Assembly: GCA_964642165.1 (NCBI GenBank)
Contig: CAZXOC010000307.1
Coordinates: 1-8,504, forward strand
DNA: 8,504 nucleotides
From: CAYRVX01 sp964642165
Lineage (GTDB): Bacteria; Planctomycetota; Phycisphaerae; SM23-33
Direction: 5' to 3'
Position 1 is the stretch's first letter. Every line of letters starts with the position of its first letter. A model generated the notes under the pieces. The model was not told the DNA's origin. It ran no database searches and saw nothing but the letters and a program-made list of their open reading frames with translations. Below, in pieces: positions 5,256-8,504 of this stretch. The translations under genes and the position numbers were made by a program.

Positions 5256-7331
5256 CTACGGAGCGCCGCTGCCTCGCCTGCGCTCGCGCTTTGGTCGCTT
5301 ACGCACAAGCGGCCGAGCTTTCCATTGGACTCCAACATGTCCCTCCCTTGCCGCCCTTTCCAGGGCGTCGAGGGATTCCGTCGTCCCAATGTCACGGAGG
5401 GCGTGAAGCGCCGCCGAAATCACGGTGTCCCTGTGCTCCGAGAGAAGCTGCTCCAGGGCCTTGACCGCGCCAGGGGCACGGAGGGTGCCAAGGGAACCTC
5501 CCGCGGCTGCGCGGACCTGCCAGGCCCTGTCCCGCAGCGCCGTGATGAGGTGTTGCGAGGCCCCCCGATTGCCGAGACGGCCGAGCCCACGGGCCGCCTC
5601 TCGGCGCACCTGCGGGTTGGGGTCATTCAGCGCCCGGAGCAGGGGCGCGAGGGCGACCGCGCAACCAGAGCTTCCCAGCGCCTCCGCCGCCGCCATTCGC
5701 TCCAACGCCACGTTCGACTTGAGCATCCCGGCCATCAACGGCACGGCTCGTGGTTCCTTGAGCCCGGCAAGCGCGATAGCAGCGGCGGCTCTCTCCTGCC
5801 AGTTGCTGCTCCCCAACGCCCGGTAGAGCCTGTCAGCGTGCTTCTTCCGTGCACACTTCGCCAGCGCCCGTCCCGCGGCATGGCGATGCAGGTAGCACGC
5901 GCCCTTGGCCAGCACGATCTCCATAAGGGGCGCTGCCGCCCTTTCATCGCCTATCATCGCCAAGGCCTCCGGTGCGTCCATGGGGTGGCGCCCCATCGCT
6001 CCCGCAATGGCGGGCACTGCCGCCGGGTCGCCAATCCCGACAAGGGCTAAGATGATCTCCGACTCACTGACCCACGAGCGCTTCCCGCTCCGCAGTGCCG
6101 CCACGAGCTCCGGCACGGCAGCCTTGGCTTTCAGGAATCCCAGATAGCACGCGCTCATGAGGTCATCCGACGGGCCGTCTTGGCGCAACGCGCGAACCAA
6201 CTCGGGTATGACCTTGGGCTCGCGGAGCCTTGCGAGGGCCCGGACGGCCTCCTGGCGCACGTGTTCGGCCGCTGCCGCCATGATGGCCGGTCGGATGCTC
6301 CCGTCATGCGCCAGAGGCCTGATTCCAACGTCCTCCCGGTTCATGATCGACAGCAGGACCGGAACCGCCCGGCGGTCTCCCAGCGCTCCCAGGCTCGGGA
6401 TGACCCGCATCGCCCCAGAGACGTCGGTTCGCTTCAGCAGTCGGATGAGCGGCACGACCGCGCGCGGGTCGCCCGTCTTGCCGAGTGCTTCCGCCGCACG
6501 GTACCGGACCTCGGAGGCGCGATCGTCCAGGCGCTGGATCAGCAGCGGCACGACCCATTTGCCCCCAATGACCGCAAGGGCCCTGACGGCGTGCTGTCGG
6601 ACCTGGGGATCTCTGTCGCTCAGCGCCTGTTGCAGCACTCTGTCCGCCCCCGGCGTCCGAAGGAGCGCAAGCACCTCCAGACAGAGACCCCGATACGCTG
6701 GATCCTCCGCACTCTTGGCGCCCTGGAGCACCTTGTCGGCCATCGCAGCGCCCCCCACGCGCGCCAGAACGCGTCCCATGTCGCCGCCTGCCCCGCGCTC
6801 ACCCGCTCGCGCCAGAGCCAGAAGCGGCTCCCAGGCCTCCCGCACCCGCAGGTCCCCGAGCGCCGTCACCGCCGCTTGTCGCGGACCCTCCCGGGGGCTC
6901 CTCAGTAAGGCCAACAAATCCGGTACGACAGATCTGTCTCCGATGCTCACCAGGGCGCGTGCGACAGCTTGACAATCGCTTGGCTCCCGTTCGCCCCGGA
7001 GTTGCGCAACGAGCACCTTCGCCACGCGCGAGTCCCCCAGCATTCCGAGCGCTTCACACACCTGATAGGCAAAGTAGGGCGCCGGGTCAGCCAAGGCCTT
7101 GATGAGTGGGTCCAGCGCCTCGGCGCTTCCTGCCTCGCCGAGCAGAAACACCGCCTCTAGTCGCGTCTGTTCTTCCCCGCCCCGAAGCTGGGCGACCAGC
7201 TCTGCAACAGAAGGATCGGCGCAGTGTCCGCCATTCGCCACCAGCGTCACGACCAACACACAGGCCGCCGCTTGCAGGCACTTCGATCCACTCGAGGGCC
7301 CCGTCGCTCGCGCAGCAAAGCCATGTTCCAT
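5256..7331 (-). CDS. Secreted HEAT-repeat (PBS-lyase-like repeat) protein
   Basis: 691 residues. A basic N-terminal stretch and the hydrophobic segment AAACVLVVTLVANGG (21-35), followed by HCADP, suggest a Sec signal peptide cut at about residue 38; there is no proper lipobox. Almost all the rest (about 41-662) is HEAT-type repeats of 30-35 residues, with the typical DxxxVRxxAAxALGxxGD core. Good examples are SDRDPQVRQHAVRALAVIGG (238-257), ASEVRYRAAEALGKTGDPRA (272-291), AAAAIALAGLKEPRAVPLM (515-533) and NPQVRREAARGLGRLGN (572-588). I estimate 17-19 repeats. The protein ends in a basic tail (about 670-688). It probably acts as an elongated binding scaffold in the periplasm or cell envelope; the partner is unknown. 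GGAGG lies seven bases before the ATG at 7331 (7339-7343). The smaller HEAT gene follows downstream, and a three-helix membrane protein frame overlaps its 5' end. Confidence 0.9.
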   Translation of the reverse strand: MEHGFAARATGPSSGSKCLQAAACVLVVTLVANGGHCADPSVAELVAQLRGGEEQTRLEAVFLLGEAGSAEALDPLIKALADPAPYFAYQVCEALGMLGDSRVAKVLVAQLRGEREPSDCQAVARALVSIGDRSVVPDLLALLRSPREGPRQAAVTALGDLRVREAWEPLLALARAGERGAGGDMGRVLARVGGAAMADKVLQGAKSAEDPAYRGLCLEVLALLRTPGADRVLQQALSDRDPQVRQHAVRALAVIGGKWVVPLLIQRLDDRASEVRYRAAEALGKTGDPRAVVPLIRLLKRTDVSGAMRVIPSLGALGDRRAVPVLLSIMNREDVGIRPLAHDGSIRPAIMAAAAEHVRQEAVRALARLREPKVIPELVRALRQDGPSDDLMSACYLGFLKAKAAVPELVAALRSGKRSWVSESEIILALVGIGDPAAVPAIAGAMGRHPMDAPEALAMIGDERAAAPLMEIVLAKGACYLHRHAAGRALAKCARKKHADRLYRALGSSNWQERAAAAIALAGLKEPRAVPLMAGMLKSNVALERMAAAEALGSSGCAVALAPLLRALNDPNPQVRREAARGLGRLGNRGASQHLITALRDRAWQVRAAAGGSLGTLRAPGAVKALEQLLSEHRDTVISAALHALRDIGTTESLDALERAAREGHVGVQWKARPLVRKRPKRERRRGSGAP

Positions 7332-7734
7332 TTGCCTTCCTCCCCAGACGCAGCCATCTGCCGTTTCGTCGTACGAGCCGACGCACCCAGCCCGTTCGGA
7401 AGGCGTAAGCCAGCAACAAGGCCGAAAGGCCGAACAGGATTCCGTAGGACCACCATGGTACAACGCATTCGACGACGGGGATTCGGCCGCCCAGCATATC
7501 CAACAAGCCGACCATCGCATTGGTCACCAGCAGATAGGGAACAAGGACCGGGGCCCCAGCAAAGCCGAGGAAGATCACGGGGCTCGGCTCGGGCGTCGGC
7601 TCGGACCAGAGCGCTGCTCCCAGCCACCACGCCGGCATGAGCACGTAGCTCGCAATGAGATGCGCCGCGACGCAGATCGCGATCCAGTCCCAACCGGACA
7701 AGCTGGCGCGTCTCGATGTTGTCTGATCAGTCAT
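7087..7734 (-). CDS. Small membrane protein, function unknown; 3' end overlaps the HEAT gene
   Basis: The frame encodes 215 residues, not recognised as a known family. Three hydrophobic segments are clear: about 17-43 (WDWIAICVAAHLIASYVLMP and on), 52-80 (containing VIFLGFAGAPVLVPYLLVTN) and 93-112 (PWWSYGILFGLSALLLAYAF). A basic stretch follows (RTGWVRRLVRRNGRWLRLGR, 113-132), so the third helix should end on the cytoplasmic side. The ATG at 7734 has AGGGG only two bases upstream, a poor ribosome site. From about residue 135 the frame overlaps the start of the HEAT gene in another frame, and this part is Arg/Gly-rich with no protein character. The true product may be only the first 130-140 residues if the natural stop was lost, or the overlap may be real. 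The first part is well supported by hydrophobicity; the end is uncertain. Confidence 0.55.
   Translation of the reverse strand: MTDQTTSRRASLSGWDWIAICVAAHLIASYVLMPAWWLGAALWSEPTPEPSPVIFLGFAGAPVLVPYLLVTNAMVGLLDMLGGRIPVVECVVPWWSYGILFGLSALLLAYAFRTGWVRRLVRRNGRWLRLGRKANGTWLCCASDGALEWIEVPASGGLCVGRDAGGEWRTLRRSFCCRAGRPASGRGRTDATRGGVSARRGRKRRGAGPTHQGLG
7339..7343 (-). promoter_or_regulatory. Ribosome binding site for the 691-residue HEAT protein
   Basis: GGAGG on the minus strand, seven bases before the ATG at 7331. It supports this start although it lies inside the reading frame of the upstream membrane protein. The resulting N-terminus has a convincing signal peptide, whereas the in-frame extension further upstream does not look like protein. 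Confidence 0.7.
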
Positions 7735-8180
7735 CGCCCCTGGGCTTCGTGACAGGGCTCGGGGATCGTCTGTACGTCGATCTGTCCTTCTTCTCTGGAG
7801 CGACCTGAGACAGACTGCCCTCCTGGCGATCCGGCCGGGGTGGCGACCGCCGAACGCCGCAACTGCGGGCGGGCGGCGCTTGTTGCGGCGCCTCGTCGGC
7901 ATCGGCCTCCACTGGGCTGCGGGCGCCGCACTTCGTGACGATCCTCCGGCTCCACCGGTGCAGACCCGGGCGCGCGCGGGCGGCGCGCGTCGGCGGGGCC
8001 GGTGCGTCATGCGAACGCCAGCGCCTGGCCGCGGAGGCGCTTGGCCTGGCGGCCGCGCGGGTAAACTCCCCATAGCCCATGGTCGTCTTCCCGTGCCGCC
8101 GATGCGCCGAGGTGCCGGCCCATCGCGGCCACCTGTCATCGTAGCGACGGCGGCGCGGTAAGGCAAGGGCGCCCGCGGGC

Positions 8181-8219
8181 GGATGCGCGCGGCTTCCGTC
8201 GGCGGCGCTCGGGGGCTCG
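8181..8219 (+). repeat. 39-bp direct repeat, copy 1
   Basis: Begins GGATGCGCGCGGCTTCCGTC and ends CTCGGGGGCTCG. It matches 8315-8353 over 39 bases with one mismatch (at the fourth base of the second half). The 134-bp distance is not a multiple of three, so the two copies fall in different reading frames, which argues against a coding origin. Confidence 0.85.
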
Positions 8220-8314
8220 ATTCATTGGGCGGGGCTTCCACGGGCTGGCGGCCGTGGCAACCGACAGGCGGCCCCGTTCGGGGGCTGGGGGGGGCCAAGT
8301 GGGCGGCGCGGCGC

Positions 8315-8353
8315 GGATGCGCGCGGCTTCCGTCGGCCGCGCTCGGGGGCTCG
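8315..8353 (+). repeat. 39-bp direct repeat, copy 2
   Basis: Second copy of the 8181-8219 unit. Between the copies, about 8228-8288, a degenerate third unit may exist: GCGGGGCTTCC resembles the 5' part and CGTTCGGGGGCTGG the 3' part, separated by an insert containing the inverted repeat CCACGG/CCGTGG (8238-8243 and 8252-8257). Confidence 0.85.
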
Positions 8354-8429
8354 GGGACGGTGGAAGAGCGGCCGAAGCGTGGCCAGGGCGAGGAATCAGG
8401 CAAAAGTTTTGGTGGTAAAGGCGTTACGA

Positions 8430-8449
8430 TCACTCGGGCTCGCGAGTGA
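8430..8449. repeat. Small inverted repeat (7-bp stem, 6-base loop)
   Basis: TCACTCG (8430-8436) pairs with CGAGTGA (8443-8449) across a six-base loop. There is no U-run after it on either strand, so it is not an obvious terminator. A nearby CAAAAGTTTTG (8401-8411 with its flanks) is also self-complementary around one base. Confidence 0.5.
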
Positions 8450-8467
8450 GGCGGCGGGGAGGCTGAT

Positions 8468-8496
8468 TGTCCAAAATGGGGCGGAATGTCCAAAAT
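8468..8496 (+). repeat. Tandem decamer TGTCCAAAAT, two copies with 19-base period
   Basis: TGTCCAAAAT occurs at 8468-8477 and again at 8487-8496, close to two turns of the helix apart, in the same orientation. Such spacing is typical of sites bound by a multimeric DNA-binding protein, either a regulator or a transposase. On the minus strand the copies read ATTTTGGACA; TTGGAC followed 16 bases later by GACAAT could also pass for a weak promoter toward the left. Confidence 0.6.
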
Positions 8497-8504
8497 CTGT
8501 ACAA

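Larger units (their letters stand above)
7735..8504. other. 770-bp GC-rich region without a convincing gene
   Basis: Frames are open on both strands only because stops are rare at this GC content; their translations are Arg/Pro/Gly/Ala-rich and lack domains or hydrophobic cores. The part at 7860-8360 is extremely GC-rich, with short alternating CG runs (about 7967-7990) and a run of eight G (8287-8294). It holds a 39-bp direct repeat and, in the last 110 bases, an AT-richer tail with small palindromes and a tandem decamer. The promoter of the 7734-4304 genes should lie near 7740-7860, but I see no clear -35/-10 pair there. Confidence 0.5.

Noticed and set aside
4245..6050. Plus-strand open frame of 601 codons
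   Set aside because: Lies opposite both HEAT genes, whose repeats are unmistakable; Ser/Arg/Pro-rich translation without a domain.
7768..7815. GTCTGT/ACAGAC inverted repeat
   Set aside because: Six bases with a 36-base loop in GC-rich DNA; expected by chance and with no terminator or operator context.
8183..8449. Small plus-strand open frame of 88 codons in the right-hand gap
   Set aside because: It contains both copies of the 39-bp repeat in different frames, has no clear ribosome site and no recognisable protein features.
7087..8493. Full minus-strand open frame of 468 codons as one long protein
   Set aside because: The part upstream of the ATG at 7734 is Pro/Arg-rich with no protein character; only the segment from 7734 has membrane helices.

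Overview
The window is GC-rich bacterial DNA, almost certainly chromosomal. Six protein genes can be supported. I see no rRNA, tRNA, CRISPR array or recognisable transposase. The mix of a Gfo/Idh/MocA oxidoreductase, HEAT-repeat proteins with export signals, a YiiX-like hydrolase and a linalool dehydratase-isomerase (Ldi)-like protein, with very high GC at third codon positions, would suit a Planctomycetota-like organism. That placement is a weak inference, because no marker gene is present.

Left block (1-4236). Three minus-strand genes form a likely operon, in transcription order: a membrane-anchored or exported Ldi-like (alpha/alpha)6-barrel protein (2629-1448), a small membrane protein that starts inside its stop region by a 4-base overlap (1451-1095), and a Gfo/Idh/MocA oxidoreductase (1016 to beyond the left edge). 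Divergent from them, across a 179-bp gap, is a plus-strand gene (2809-4236). It encodes seven predicted membrane helices fused to a YiiX/YebB-type NlpC/P60 cysteine hydrolase with its His and Cys residues present. The positive-inside pattern places the hydrolase outside the cytoplasmic membrane.

Middle block (4304-7734). Three further minus-strand genes lie in transcription order: a small three-helix membrane protein (from 7734, its frame open to 7087), a 691-residue secreted HEAT-repeat protein (7331-5256) and a 242-residue membrane-anchored HEAT-repeat protein (5032-4304). Their third codon positions are much less GC-biased than in the left block, so this block may have a different history. 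The frame of the membrane protein runs 245 bases into the HEAT gene, an unusual arrangement.

Right end (7735-8504). There is no convincing gene. The region is GC-rich, with a 39-bp direct repeat (one mismatch, 134 bp apart) and, at the edge, an AT-richer tail holding two copies of TGTCCAAAAT with a 19-base period, which could be regulator sites or the end of a mobile element.

The most interesting part is the left block: an Ldi-fold protein that keeps the family's second catalytic-type cysteine but lacks the first cysteine and the active-site histidine, co-transcribed with a membrane protein and a sugar-type oxidoreductase, and facing a membrane-tethered cysteine hydrolase.
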